Shown here piece after piece: positions 1 through 8,678 of a DNA stretch of 42,084 nt (the stretch's first letter is position 1; each line of letters opens with the position of its first letter). The notes below the pieces were generated by a model. That model ran no database searches and had not been told where the DNA came from. It was given only the letters and a program-made list of their open reading frames with translations. Position numbers and translations under genes: made by a program. This DNA comes from Nostoc sp. CHAB 5836 (GTDB lineage Bacteria > Cyanobacteriota > Cyanobacteriia > Cyanobacteriales > Nostocaceae): the NCBI RefSeq assembly GCF_020829445.1, contig NZ_JAIVFV010000051.1, positions 1 to 42,084 on the forward strand, read 5' to 3'.

Positions 1-1
1 T

Positions 2-988
2 TTGGGTCTAACTAAAGATGAAGCTGAGAAAGTCTACCGAAAGGCACAGGTAACTAAAGGGCGTTTGACAGAAGATGAAGTAGATATCGTTTTATCTGAA
101 AAAAAGCAACTAATTCGGCGCAATGGCATCTTAGAATACATTGAAGAAGACGAAACCATTGATGCTGTAGGTGGCTTAGAAGAGTTAAAAAGATGGCTCA
201 AGCAACGCTCTAACGCTTTTACAGAAAGAGCGAGAGAGTACGGTTTGCCTCAACCAAAGGGAATGTTGATTCTCGGAGTTCCCGGTTGCGGTAAATCATT
301 AATTGCCAAAACTACTTCCCGACTGTGGGGTTTACCACTCTTGCGGTTGGATATGGGGCGAGTCTACGACGGCTCAATGGTGGGACGAAGTGAAGCAAAC
401 CTGCGAAACGCCCTAAAAACAGCAGAATCTATTTCCCCAGCGATTTTGTTTATCGATGAATTGGATAAATCCTTTGCTGGTAGTGGAGGTTCCTCTGATT
501 CGGATGGGGGGACATCAAGTAGAATCTTCGGCTCTTTCCTCACATGGATGCAAGATAAGAAATCACCAGTGTTCGTGATGGCAACTGCCAACCGAGTAGA
601 ACGCTTACCTGGCGAGTTTTTGAGGAAAGGACGCTTTGATGAAATTTTCTTTGTGGATCTGCCAACACCGGAAGAAAGGCAGCAGATTTTCAACATTCAT
701 CTGACCAAGCGCCGTGAAGACATCTCTCGCTTTGATCTTGAGCAACTAGCCAAGATGTCTGATGGCTTTTCTGGAGCAGAAGTTGAACAAGCGATCGTTG
801 CGGCAATGTATGAAGCTTTTGCCCAAGATCGGGAGTTCACCCAACTAGATATTATCGCTGCACTGAAGGCAACATTGCCGCTGTCTCGAACGATGCAAGA
901 ACAAGTAACGGCTCTGAGAGATTGGGCCAGACAGCGAGCGCGCCCCGCAGCATCCTCCGTAGCTGAATATCAGCGAATGGAGTTTTAA
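2..988 (+). CDS. ycf46: Ycf46-type AAA ATPase, 5' end outside the window
   Basis: This is the C-terminal 328 residues of an AAA+ ATPase. Walker A is GVPGCGKS (residues 92-99 of the visible part) and Walker B is LFIDELDK (149-156). A sensor-1-like ATANR and the arginine-containing segment FLRKGRFDE follow, then a helical lid domain. The pattern matches the Ycf46 family found in cyanobacteria and red-algal plastids, whose members are about 500 residues long, so roughly the first third is missing. The frame is open at the window edge and the real start lies upstream. The biochemical role of Ycf46 is unsettled; an ATP-driven remodelling activity follows from the fold. The DUF1257 gene 142 bases downstream is a common cyanobacterial neighbour. 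The family call is firm; the function is not. Confidence 0.88.
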   Translation: MGLTKDEAEKVYRKAQVTKGRLTEDEVDIVLSEKKQLIRRNGILEYIEEDETIDAVGGLEELKRWLKQRSNAFTERAREYGLPQPKGMLILGVPGCGKSLIAKTTSRLWGLPLLRLDMGRVYDGSMVGRSEANLRNALKTAESISPAILFIDELDKSFAGSGGSSDSDGGTSSRIFGSFLTWMQDKKSPVFVMATANRVERLPGEFLRKGRFDEIFFVDLPTPEERQQIFNIHLTKRREDISRFDLEQLAKMSDGFSGAEVEQAIVAAMYEAFAQDREFTQLDIIAALKATLPLSRTMQEQVTALRDWARQRARPAASSVAEYQRMEF

Positions 989-1130
989 AAGCTTTCCTCT
1001 GCCATCCCAGGGGGAAAGGCTAGCTGAAAATGCTAGCAGTTATAAGAAAAGCCGCATCCTGTTAAGCGCGGCTTCGCCCGAAAAAAAACCGTTGTCGTTT
1101 TTCTCAATCTTCTCATTGGAGGAAACCCAA

Positions 1131-1481
1131 ATGTCTCACTTTAGCACCCTGCGTACCAAGATCACCGATGCCGAAATCCTCAAAGCTTCTTTGCGCGACC
1201 TCGGTATCAGCGTAAAGACTGAAGCTGATGTCCGTGGTTATAACGGTCAGCGCGTCCGTTCTGACATCGTTGCGATGTTAGATGGCGAATATGACCTCGG
1301 CTGGTCTCGCAACAGCGATGGTTCCTTTGACCTAATCGCTGACCTGTGGGGCGTTGCTAAGAAGCACAACCAAACCGAGTTGATCAACTCAATCAACCAA
1401 AAGTATGCCGTTAACAAAACTTTGGCTGAAGTAAAACAGCGCGGTCTGCAAAACGCCAATGTGAAGTTGGTATTGCAATAA
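1131..1481 (+). CDS. DUF1257 (Ycf35-like) protein
   Basis: A 116-residue protein beginning MSHFSTLRTKI and containing the DGEYDLGWSRNSDG and FDLIADLWGVAKKH segments typical of DUF1257, the family that includes plastid Ycf35. The ATG at 1131 is chosen because GGAGG lies eight bases upstream; an open frame reaches 1092 but its extension is not family-like. The gene follows the Ycf46-type ATPase, a frequent pairing in cyanobacteria. The gap between them holds a short GC stem (1049-1074) without a T-run, so co-transcription is possible. Two strong intrinsic terminators follow the gene. No enzymatic motif is recognisable, and the function of the family is unknown to me. Confidence 0.85.
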   Translation: MSHFSTLRTKITDAEILKASLRDLGISVKTEADVRGYNGQRVRSDIVAMLDGEYDLGWSRNSDGSFDLIADLWGVAKKHNQTELINSINQKYAVNKTLAEVKQRGLQNANVKLVLQ

Positions 1482-1510
1482 CAATTTTTCTGCGCGTTCC
1501 CAAAGCTGCA

Positions 1511-1548
1511 CGGGTTAACCATATAAATAGCGGTTAACCCGCTTTTTT
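1511..1548 (+). terminator. intrinsic terminator 1 after the DUF1257 gene
   Basis: Perfect 10-bp stem CGGGTTAACC / GGTTAACCCG with an 11-base loop, followed by C and six T. Confidence 0.85.
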
Positions 1549-1584
1549 ATCGGGACTGAGATTTATTTCTCAGTCCCGATTTTT
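1549..1584 (+). terminator. intrinsic terminator 2, directly after the first
   Basis: Perfect 13-bp stem (1549-1561 with 1568-1580, core CGGGACTGAG) and a T-run at 1580-1584. It starts where the T-run of the first terminator ends, so transcription should be tightly closed before the DUF488 operon. Confidence 0.85.
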
Positions 1585-1678
1585 GGCTATAACTCTTAAT
1601 TGGACTATTATTTTTGGTTATTATTACAGTAGCAGCACCTTGAATACTCTAAAAAAATATGACAGTAGATGATGAATT

Positions 1679-2398
1679 ATGAAAACATTCACTATTGGGC
1701 ACTCAAATAATTCAATTGAAACTTTTATCAGACTTTTGAAGCAACATGGAGTTACTGCTGTAGCAGATGTTCGTTCCAGTCCTTATAGCCGTAGATTTCC
1801 GCAATTCAATCAAGCTTCTTTAAAGGGAGTACTAAAAACTGCAAATATTGCTTATGTTCCCCTTTGTAATCACCTTGGTGCGCGTCCCAATGATAGAAGC
1901 TGTTACGTAGAAGGTATGGCCCGCTACGATTTGATTGCTGCAACAGAAGCCTTTGCCATAGGATTAAATCGTCTTATCAAGGGTGCTGAACAACACCAAA
2001 TTACTTTGATGTGTGCTGAACAAGATCCTATTGTCTGTCATAGAGCTATCTTAGTGTGTCCACATTTGAAGCAAACTGGATTAGAAATTCAGCATATTCA
2101 TAAGAATGGTGAACTAGAGTCACATGAATACTTGGAAGCAAGATTACTAAAGATACATAACCTAGATAGATTCTTGCCTCTATCTAAAGATTTTGATGAT
2201 GTAAATCAATCTGGAAAACAGCTTTCTCTCTTTGATATCAATCCTTACGATATCAATCCTAGACAGATAGATACTATAGCTAAACCTGTTGTGCGTGAAG
2301 ATTTAATTCAAAAAGCATATCAGCTTCAAGGTGAGAGAATAGCTTATATAGAAGAAACAAATAAAGAACAATATCAATCTCATGAACAAGCTAGTTAA
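1679..2398 (+). CDS. DUF488 family protein, long form, first gene of a three-gene operon
   Basis: 239 residues. The DUF488 core covers about residues 1-165: TIGHS (5-9), DVRSSPYSR (30-38), and the signature C112-x-E114-x5-C120-H121-R122 after a hydrophobic strand. These cysteines, the glutamate and the arginine are the candidate active site; no reaction has been established for the family as far as I know. The last ~70 residues are hydrophilic and not recognisable. The ATG at 1679 begins right at the conserved TIGHS strand. No strong ribosome site is visible. The gene overlaps the next one by 17 bases, so the two are probably translationally coupled. The operon is visibly richer in A+T than its neighbours and lies behind a double terminator, which suggests an acquired unit. 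Confidence 0.88.
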   Translation: MKTFTIGHSNNSIETFIRLLKQHGVTAVADVRSSPYSRRFPQFNQASLKGVLKTANIAYVPLCNHLGARPNDRSCYVEGMARYDLIAATEAFAIGLNRLIKGAEQHQITLMCAEQDPIVCHRAILVCPHLKQTGLEIQHIHKNGELESHEYLEARLLKIHNLDRFLPLSKDFDDVNQSGKQLSLFDINPYDINPRQIDTIAKPVVREDLIQKAYQLQGERIAYIEETNKEQYQSHEQAS

Positions 2399-2831
2399 CT
2401 TATTTACTATCGGCTTCACACAAAAAAAAGCTGAACAATTTTTTGAAACACTTCTAAAAGCTGGTGTTAGGCGAGTCATCGACACGCGGCTTAATAACGT
2501 TTCACAGCTTGCTGGTTTTACAAAAAAGAATGATTTAGAGTATTTTCTCCATAAAATTGGAGAAATTGAGTACATACATATTCTTGAGTTGGCTCCAACC
2601 AAAGATATTCTTGATGAATATAAGAAAAAGCAAATAAACTGGGCAACATATGAAGAAAGGTTTAATCAACTTATCACACAGAGACAGATTGAGAAGAAGG
2701 TTTCTTCAGACTTTCTGGATGAAGGATGTCTGTTGTGTAGTGAGGCAAAACCTCATAATTGCCATCGGCGATTAGTTGCTGAATATCTGCAACGTAAGCT
2801 AGACAAAACTATCAACATCCATCACCTCTGA
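2382..2831 (+). CDS. DUF488 family protein, short form, second operon gene
   Basis: 149 residues forming a complete minimal DUF488 domain: FTIGFTQK (8-15), IDTR (33-36) where the first protein has ADVR, and C119-x-E121-x5-C127-H128-R129 near the C-terminus. The spacing of this signature is identical to that of the first protein, but overall similarity is low. The two are therefore divergent paralogues, not a recent duplication. The start overlaps the end of the first gene by 17 bases. Having two different DUF488 proteins side by side suggests a heteromer or two steps on one substrate; that is inference. Confidence 0.86.
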   Translation: MNKLVNLFTIGFTQKKAEQFFETLLKAGVRRVIDTRLNNVSQLAGFTKKNDLEYFLHKIGEIEYIHILELAPTKDILDEYKKKQINWATYEERFNQLITQRQIEKKVSSDFLDEGCLLCSEAKPHNCHRRLVAEYLQRKLDKTINIHHL

Positions 2832-2868
2832 GAATTATATTGACTAAGGTGTGAACAAGAGATTAAGG

Positions 2869-3624
2869 ATGCCTACTTTTGAAATTATTTGTCTTGCAAA
2901 ATCGAATAAACATGGCGGAACTTGTATCGCTGGGATCAAAACTGATGGTTCAGGGTGGCTTCGTCCAGTTTCAAATAAAAGAGATGGCACTCTATATCCA
3001 GAACATTACACTTTAGACGATGGCAGTGAACCTCAAATATTTGACGTTATAAGAATCCCATGTTTTAAACCTGATCCGAGATGCCACCAACCCGAAAATT
3101 GGCTCATAAAGCATAATCAATTATGGGAAAACTTAGGAAATCCTACCTTGACTCAAGCTCGAAAGCTACTAAATCCAGAAATTAAAAAACAATCTTCCTC
3201 TGCCGAACTATTAGGCAGTTTAGATAAAGAAGTAAGCTATGAGGAACTGAAAAAATCACCGCTTCTGTCTTCATTAGCATTGGTAAAGCCAAATAAACTT
3301 CAATGGCAAATTAAGAGTAAGGGTAATTATCCAAATGAAAAAAAATTCCGTTCTCTTTTCTTTTTAGGTGAACATAAATATGATTTACCAATTACAGATC
3401 CTATCTGGATAGATAAACTCAAGTATTTTGAAGAAGGAATATATTCTTGTGAAGAAGTTATAGAAGAACTAGAATTGGAAGGTTTTGAACCTGATAAATT
3501 TACACTAACTATTAGCTTAGGTGAACCTTTTCAACCTTTAGGACAAGAAAAAGAATTTTGCTACAAGTTAGTTGCAGCAGTAATAAACGTTGCAGATGTT
3601 AAGAAACGTTTTGAATGGAACTAA
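2869..3624 (+). CDS. dual OB domain-containing protein, third operon gene
   Basis: 251 residues. The start has the pattern MPTFEIICLAKSNKHGGTC followed by GWLRPVS (near residue 30) and later HQPENWLI. I recognise this as the family named dual OB-containing domain. It is predicted to bind nucleic acid or a modified nucleotide through two OB-fold beta barrels and is repeatedly found near DUF488 genes. The ATG at 2869 is preferred over an in-frame GTG at 2851, because the GTG adds six residues the family lacks and has no well-placed ribosome site; AAGAG lies eight bases before the ATG. It follows the second DUF488 gene by 37 bases on the same strand. A role as the substrate-recognition part of the operon is inference. 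Confidence 0.72.
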   Translation: MPTFEIICLAKSNKHGGTCIAGIKTDGSGWLRPVSNKRDGTLYPEHYTLDDGSEPQIFDVIRIPCFKPDPRCHQPENWLIKHNQLWENLGNPTLTQARKLLNPEIKKQSSSAELLGSLDKEVSYEELKKSPLLSSLALVKPNKLQWQIKSKGNYPNEKKFRSLFFLGEHKYDLPITDPIWIDKLKYFEEGIYSCEEVIEELELEGFEPDKFTLTISLGEPFQPLGQEKEFCYKLVAAVINVADVKKRFEWN

Positions 3625-4014
3625 CTTTGAATGTTGCCTTGTTTTGTTTCCAAAATTTTTTATTTACCCTTACCAAACTTGACTTAAATCTAAAACAAAC
3701 CCAGTTAGTAATGCTTCACCGCATAGATTGTTGAGGGTGCGTTGCGCTGTGCGACAACACACCCTACATTAAAATTTATTAACATAGTTGTAAATATTAG
3801 CACCGACTTAATTAATTTAAAATAAGTAAGCCCTATTAACTTCAACATAACTGACATGGGACAATTCTTAGCTAGTTATCAGGGAGTTATATTTGATACT
3901 TTTAAAGCAAATATTATTTACTAAATAATTTAAAAATTAATACAGTCATTATACAGGATATTAACGGCTTATTGGTATTATTTTGATGCACCAACACAAT
4001 GATGATGAACAACA
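3625..4014. repeat. AT-rich intergenic region with one dispersed repeat
   Basis: No gene found. Positions 3728-3765 hold a GGGTGCGTTG...ACACACCCTAC stem-type repeat related to the ends of the element at 20472-20579. The rest is AT-rich and must contain the symporter promoter, but no clear -35/-10 pair stands out. Confidence 0.5.
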
Positions 4015-4269
4015 ATGGATGAAGATCAGCGCCGTTCTTATTGGCGTGCTAATACTGCTTTAATTCGTAATCTTTTAATTGTCTGGGCATTGGTTTCCCT
4101 AGTTTTCAGTATTTTGTTGGTTCAACCTTTGAATGCGATACGCTTTTTTGGCGTGCCCTTTGGGTTTTGGATGGCGCAACAAGGATCAATCCTAGTATTT
4201 ATAGCCTTGATTTTCATTTATGCCTTTCAAATGGACAAACTAGACCAAAAATACAATCTCAAGAAGTGA
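4015..4269 (+). CDS. DUF4212 small subunit of a sodium:solute symporter
   Basis: 84 residues with a conserved start (QRRSYWRANTALIR, residues 5-18) and two transmembrane helices (about 20-40 and 55-76). This is the DUF4212 / small symporter subunit family (TIGR03647 type). It is almost always encoded next to a large sodium:solute symporter of the VC_2705 type, exactly as here: the large-subunit GTG is nine bases after this stop. It is an inner-membrane partner whose precise job is not known. The ATG at 4015 gives the family's usual length; no good ribosome site is visible before it. Confidence 0.9.
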   Translation: MDEDQRRSYWRANTALIRNLLIVWALVSLVFSILLVQPLNAIRFFGVPFGFWMAQQGSILVFIALIFIYAFQMDKLDQKYNLKK

Positions 4270-4278
4270 GGAAAAACC

Positions 4279-5934
4279 GTGTCAGTTGAAATTTGGACTA
4301 TTGTATTAGTTGGACTATCATTCCTCGCCTACATTTATATTGGTTGGCAATCACGAGTCGAAAATAGTAAAGACTTCTTTATAGCAGGTCAAGGGATACC
4401 TTCAATTGCTAATGGTGCAGCTACCGCCGCCGACTGGATGTCGGCAGCCTCGTTTATTTCAATGGCGGGGCTGATTTCTTTTTTGGGCTACGACGGTTCT
4501 ATTTATTTAATGGGGTGGACGGGTGGTTATGTGCTGCTGGCATTATTACTGGCTCCCTACCTCCGGAAATTTGGCAAGTATACAGTGCCAGATTTCGTAG
4601 GCGATCGCTACTATTCTAATATTGCTCGTCTGGTGGCAGTAGTTGCGGCCATTTTCGTCTCCCTCACCTACGTTGCTGGACAAATGCGGGGCGTGGGCAT
4701 CGTTTTTAGCCGCTTCCTACAAGTAGATATCAATACAGGCGTGATCATCGGTATGGTGATTGTCGGCTTTTTCTCTGTCTTGGGGGGGATGAAAGGTATT
4801 ACCTGGACGCAAGTGGCACAGTATTGTGTGTTGATTTTTGCTTACCTGATTCCAGCGATCGCGATCGCCTGGTTTCTCACTGGTAATCCTGTTCCCCAGT
4901 TAGCATTTACCTTCAGTGATATTGCTGACAAACTCAATAAAATTCAGGTTGACCTGGGGTTTAAGCAGTATACTGAGCCATTTGTGAACAAGTCAATGCT
5001 AGATGTGCTTTTCACCACCATTGCCCTGATGGTAGGCACTGCTGGCTTGCCCCATATAATTGTCCGGTTTTACACAGTAAAGAGTGTACGTGCAGCCCGC
5101 TTTTCTGCTGGTTGGGCGCTGCTATTTATTGCCATCCTTTATACAACCGCTCCAGCCCTCTCCATGTTTGCCCGCTACAACCTGATCGATTCCCTGCACA
5201 ATCATACGGTTGCAGAAGTGCAGGAGCTAGACTGGGCAACCAAGTGGGAAAAAACTAAACTCTTAGCTTTTGATGACATAAATAAGGATGGGCGTTTCCA
5301 GTTAACCCCGAACAAAGACACCAATGAAATAAAGATTGACCGAGATATCATCGTGCTTTCCACCCCAGAGGTAGCTAACCTACCTCCGTGGGTAATTGGC
5401 TTGGTAGCAGCTGGCGGTTTGGCAGCTGCCTTATCAACGGCATCAGGTTTATTGCTGGTAATTTCCAGTTCCATCGCCCACGATATCTACTACCGCATCA
5501 TAGATTCATCAGCCTCAGAACAAAAACGGGTGTTTGTCGGGCGGATCATGGTGGGTTTTTCCCTCGTCCTCGCCGGATATTTTGGGGTGAATCCGCCGGG
5601 ATTTGTGAGTGAGGTGGTAGCTTTTGCCTTCGGTTTAGCCGCCGCTAGTTTCTTTCCGGTGATTTTCCTGGGGATTTTCGACAAACGCACCAATTCTGAA
5701 GGTGCGATCGCCGGCATGTTGACTGGTTTAATTTTTACGATGATCTACATTGTCGGTGTCAAGTTTGGGGGTATGCAACCCTGGTTTTTTGGGGTTTCTC
5801 CAGAAGGAATTGGTACCTTGGGTATGCTAATCAACTTTGCCGTCACCCTAGTGGTTTCGCGCCTAACACCACCTCCTCCAGCAGAAATTCAAGCGATGGT
5901 AGAAGACCTCCGTAGCCCAATGATTGAAGAATAG
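4279..5934 (+). CDS. sodium:solute symporter, VC_2705 subfamily
   Basis: 551 residues with about 13 membrane helices of the SSS/LeuT fold. Family marks are NGAATAADWMSAASFI near residue 45, YTVPDFVGDRY near 100, TQVAQY near 173 and ALSTASGLLLVISSSIAHD near 385. Between two helices lies a hydrophilic loop (about 330-355) containing DINKDGRFQL, similar to an EF-hand calcium loop and usual in this subfamily. It probably moves a small carboxylate such as acetate with sodium, but the substrate cannot be read from the sequence. The start is GTG at 4279 with GAGG seven bases upstream. It forms a two-gene operon with the DUF4212 gene. Confidence 0.9.
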   Translation: MSVEIWTIVLVGLSFLAYIYIGWQSRVENSKDFFIAGQGIPSIANGAATAADWMSAASFISMAGLISFLGYDGSIYLMGWTGGYVLLALLLAPYLRKFGKYTVPDFVGDRYYSNIARLVAVVAAIFVSLTYVAGQMRGVGIVFSRFLQVDINTGVIIGMVIVGFFSVLGGMKGITWTQVAQYCVLIFAYLIPAIAIAWFLTGNPVPQLAFTFSDIADKLNKIQVDLGFKQYTEPFVNKSMLDVLFTTIALMVGTAGLPHIIVRFYTVKSVRAARFSAGWALLFIAILYTTAPALSMFARYNLIDSLHNHTVAEVQELDWATKWEKTKLLAFDDINKDGRFQLTPNKDTNEIKIDRDIIVLSTPEVANLPPWVIGLVAAGGLAAALSTASGLLLVISSSIAHDIYYRIIDSSASEQKRVFVGRIMVGFSLVLAGYFGVNPPGFVSEVVAFAFGLAAASFFPVIFLGIFDKRTNSEGAIAGMLTGLIFTMIYIVGVKFGGMQPWFFGVSPEGIGTLGMLINFAVTLVVSRLTPPPPAEIQAMVEDLRSPMIEE

Positions 5935-5984
5935 GGCATTGGGGATTGGGGATTGGGCATGGGGCAGAGGGGAAAGAATTCTCA

Positions 5985-6040
5985 TAACTCCTAACTCCTA
6001 ACTCCTAACTCCTAACTCCTAACTCCTAACTCCCCACTCC
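5985..6040. repeat. heptamer tandem repeat (TAACTCC x7 plus one degenerate unit)
   Basis: Seven exact TAACTCC units (5985-6033) and one CCACTCC unit between two convergent genes. This is the STRR class of seven-base repeats known from heterocyst-forming cyanobacteria. The array ends exactly at the TPR gene's stop codon. Confidence 0.9.
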
Positions 6041-6883
6041 TTACTGTCCAAGCTCTTTGATGTTATTCATGACTTGTTGGTATAAGTCGTTGTTACCCTG
6101 ACTTTGAAAAATGTTTGCTGCTTGTTGTAAGTCCTTGAGTGCCCCCTGTTTGTCTCCATTGGTGGCGCGGGCATTTCCCCGGTTATTGTAGGCAGGGGCA
6201 AAGTTAGGATTGAGGCGAATGGCTTGATTGTAATCTGCGATCGCACCCTGTGGATCTCCATTGGCAGCACGAGCATTTCCTCGGTTATTATAAGCGATCG
6301 CATATTTGGGGTTGAGGAGAATCGCTTGGTCAAGATCATCTAATGCCGCTCTTCTCTCTCCCAAGGTGGCGCGGGCATTTCCCCGGTTATTGTAGGCTTC
6401 GGCATAGTTGGGATTGAGTCGAATCGCTTCACTGTAATCTTTGACTGCTTCTCTGTTACCTCCTAGTGAGGCGCGGGCATTTCCCCGGTTATTGTAGGCT
6501 TCGGCGTCGTTAGGGTTGATGCGAAGTGCTTGATTGTAATCTGCGATCGCTTTTTCCTTGTCTCCAAAATCAAAGTAGGCTAATCCCCGACCGTTGTAGG
6601 CAGCGCCATATTGAGAATTTTGATCAATTGCTTTACTATATGAAGCGATCGCAGCTTGCAAGTCGCCGTTTAAGTGCTGATTTTTTCCCTGAATATAGAA
6701 TTCCCCACCAATGGAAGTTGTCGCTGAACGACGGCTAGGTTGACTAACTCCTATTTCTGTCACCAACACATTGTCATTCTTACTACAAGAAACAGTGCTA
6801 ATTGCGGTCAATGTAGTAAAAATAGCTATGGTAAATACTTGATTTACCCTTGTTCGCTTTTGTCTCAATAAACGCCGTCTCAT
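6041..6883 (-). CDS. secreted or lipid-anchored TPR protein
   Basis: 280 residues. A basic start and a hydrophobic stretch (16-32) end at C33 in STVSC, a weak lipobox, so a lipoprotein is possible but not certain. From about residue 60 there are six tetratricopeptide repeats of 34 residues, several beginning AYNNRGNARA and ending in an INPN/LNPN turn. TPR arrays bind partner proteins; the partner is unknown. The repeats are also near-identical as DNA (102-base units), so unequal recombination could change their number. The gene stands alone and convergent to the symporter. Confidence 0.85.
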   Translation of the reverse strand: MRRRLLRQKRTRVNQVFTIAIFTTLTAISTVSCSKNDNVLVTEIGVSQPSRRSATTSIGGEFYIQGKNQHLNGDLQAAIASYSKAIDQNSQYGAAYNGRGLAYFDFGDKEKAIADYNQALRINPNDAEAYNNRGNARASLGGNREAVKDYSEAIRLNPNYAEAYNNRGNARATLGERRAALDDLDQAILLNPKYAIAYNNRGNARAANGDPQGAIADYNQAIRLNPNFAPAYNNRGNARATNGDKQGALKDLQQAANIFQSQGNNDLYQQVMNNIKELGQ

Positions 6884-7039
6884 AAGTTAATATAAACTGG
6901 GATAACACCTGAACACAATTAATACCAAAATCTAAATTTTAATTCTTTAACTCAATAGTTATTCTCACTTTTTCAAGACATTTAAAGTTTATTGACAAAT
7001 TTACCTGATCTTAAATAGATTTCTTTGATAGTTATACAA

Positions 7040-7211
7040 CAATACAGTTCAATTAAGGCTAAAACTCTTTATAAAAATCAATTTTTTTAACGTAGACGCT
7101 TCTCTACGAGACGCTACGCGAACGGCTTGCCGCAGGCTACCGCCAACGCGAGTGCGTCTCGTAAGAGTTGGACGCAAAGAGAAGAAAGAAATGCTTAACT
7201 GAACTGTATTG
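7040..7211. mobile_element. family B small inverted-repeat element, copy B1
   Basis: Ends CAATACAGTTCA / CTGAACTGTATTG-type. The flanks AGTTATACAA and AGTTATAAGT share their first seven bases, consistent with a decayed 10-bp target duplication. The inside carries a nested palindromic repeat (about 7091-7170, containing GAGACGCTACGCGAACGG). No coding capacity. Confidence 0.75.
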
Positions 7212-7218
7212 AGTTATA

Positions 7219-7347
7219 AGTAAGTTTGCGCGAAAAAACCTAAATATGTTACGAAACGTAAATAGGCTTAAAACCCTTGTAAATGACGAAGGACAAATGA
7301 CAAATGACAGCCTTAGCCAGTTAGCTTTAATTACGCCGATCTACTTA
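7219..7347. mobile_element. family C repeat element, copy C1
   Basis: Defined by the shared inner sequences TGTTACGAAACGTAAATA and CCTTAGCCAGTTAGCTTTA. The ends AAGTAAGTTTGCGCGAA and CGCCGATCTACTTA are loosely inverted. Other copies lie near 16573, 20075 and 32686. Confidence 0.65.
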
Positions 7348-7350
7348 CAA

Positions 7351-7512
7351 GGCTATTTCATTCTCATCTAGCCCGCCTCAGAATTCATTCTGAGTCTAAT
7401 AGCGAAAGTAGTCTCAAGACGACTGAGAAAAAGTTATAGTCCGTTTTAACGGACTTTAGCTATGAGCCCGGAACTTCAGTTCCGGGTGGTTTATGTCTAG
7501 AATGAAATAGCC
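7351..7512. mobile_element. repeat element with 14-bp terminal inverted repeats (family E)
   Basis: Perfect inverted ends GGCTATTTCATTCT / AGAATGAAATAGCC. The inside holds several stem-loops (for example AGTCCGTTTTAACGGACT). A partial copy lies at 20352-20433. Confidence 0.7.
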
Positions 7513-7757
7513 CTGGACAGTTATATTAGGCAAAAATCATCAAATATAAAGTATAAAACTTGTCATTTTGGCTCTTTGGTATTGTCATCTCCGTACTTCT
7601 TGACAATGGATTTTAGGACTTACGCAAGTGTCACAAAAAATAAAAGCTTTCTATTTATCATGCTATTTAGAATACTTTTTGAAAGAAAATTAAAATATTT
7701 AGATTTATTCTAAATAATAACTCCATAAATTCTGGCATTTATAGCCATTTAAACAAT
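7513..7757. repeat. intergenic region with half of a family A element
   Basis: Positions 7614-7655 carry TAGGACTTACGCAAGTGTC and the adjoining sequence seen inside the right end of full family A elements. No second end is found. No gene seen. Confidence 0.55.
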
Positions 7758-8678
7758 TTACTCATCATCAATATCACTTTCTTGAGTTTTGGAATTTAGC
7801 CGCCAAGAGGTGGTTTTTTCAATATCTACAGAGAGTTGTTCTAGATTTTGCCCTAAATCTTTTTGGAGTTTTTGAGTTAGTGTGATTGGAAAATCTAAAT
7901 TAATACCTTGAGTTTGTGCTAGCTTTGCCAATTCTGTAAATGTAGCTTTAACTGTAGTCCGCTCGTAACTAGTCAGTTTATAATCATAAGTTTCCGATAG
8001 ATTCTGAGCCTGCATGGCTTTTTTCATCCGTTCTTGTAAATGCTCAAATTCGGAATTCAACAACTTCCATTGCTGCTCAAGTTGCGAGTATCTGGTACTT
8101 AGTAATATTAAGTCTTCCGTTGCTGGTTCAGGACTGGCTTGGGCTTTTAACCGTAACAAATTTAAGTGAATTTGAGCAAGATAAATACAATCTAAGTAAG
8201 CATACTCTATCTGTTCTTCAGTTAAGGGACGTTTTCCCCAATCACTTTTTTGTTCTTGTTTATCAATATTGTTAAAACTACAAAGTGCGGTAGCTATGGT
8301 ATTTAGTTGGTAGTTGGGTAATGGCAAAAGATAGTAGGGAATTTTTTTGGCCATTTCCAAAGTGCAAGTAATATTCTTGGCTTTTTTGTTACCGAGAAGT
8401 TTTAGATCATAACTAGCGTTGTGAAAAACTTTTTCAATTCCACAATTGATCATAATTTTTTCAATAAATTCAGCTACAATAGTAGGCTGTTCTAGGACAT
8501 CTAAAAGGTAGACGCGATCGCCACTCATATCTTTAGGATTATCTAATACCTGAATCAGCGATAGTCGAGGATTACGACTTTTATAGTCAGCTACTTCTGT
8601 ATCTATCCACAGCGTTTTAGCGTTGGTATACTCAGCAACAATGGCACGAATTTCAGTAGCGGAAGTAAGGTACGGCAT
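7758..8678 (-). CDS. RNase D-like 3'-5' exonuclease
   Basis: 306 residues. The DEDDy exonuclease core is complete: D26 and E28 in LWIDTEVAD, D91 in FHNASYDLKLL, and Y159-x3-D163 in EYAYLDCIYL. The KSDWGKRPLTEEQ segment before the last motif is typical of RNase D relatives. The C-terminal ~110 residues are helical and charged and lack a clear HRDC domain. The family trims the 3' ends of tRNA and other structured RNA using two metal ions. The gene is monocistronic and flanked by repeat DNA on both sides. The fold is certain; the RNA substrate is not known. Confidence 0.88.
   Translation of the reverse strand: MPYLTSATEIRAIVAEYTNAKTLWIDTEVADYKSRNPRLSLIQVLDNPKDMSGDRVYLLDVLEQPTIVAEFIEKIMINCGIEKVFHNASYDLKLLGNKKAKNITCTLEMAKKIPYYLLPLPNYQLNTIATALCSFNNIDKQEQKSDWGKRPLTEEQIEYAYLDCIYLAQIHLNLLRLKAQASPEPATEDLILLSTRYSQLEQQWKLLNSEFEHLQERMKKAMQAQNLSETYDYKLTSYERTTVKATFTELAKLAQTQGINLDFPITLTQKLQKDLGQNLEQLSVDIEKTTSWRLNSKTQESDIDDE

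Noticed and set aside
1049..1074. GC stem AAGCCGC...GCGGCTT between the AAA ATPase and DUF1257 genes as a terminator
   Set aside because: No T-run follows (A-run instead), so it is not listed as a terminator; attenuation is possible but unsupported.
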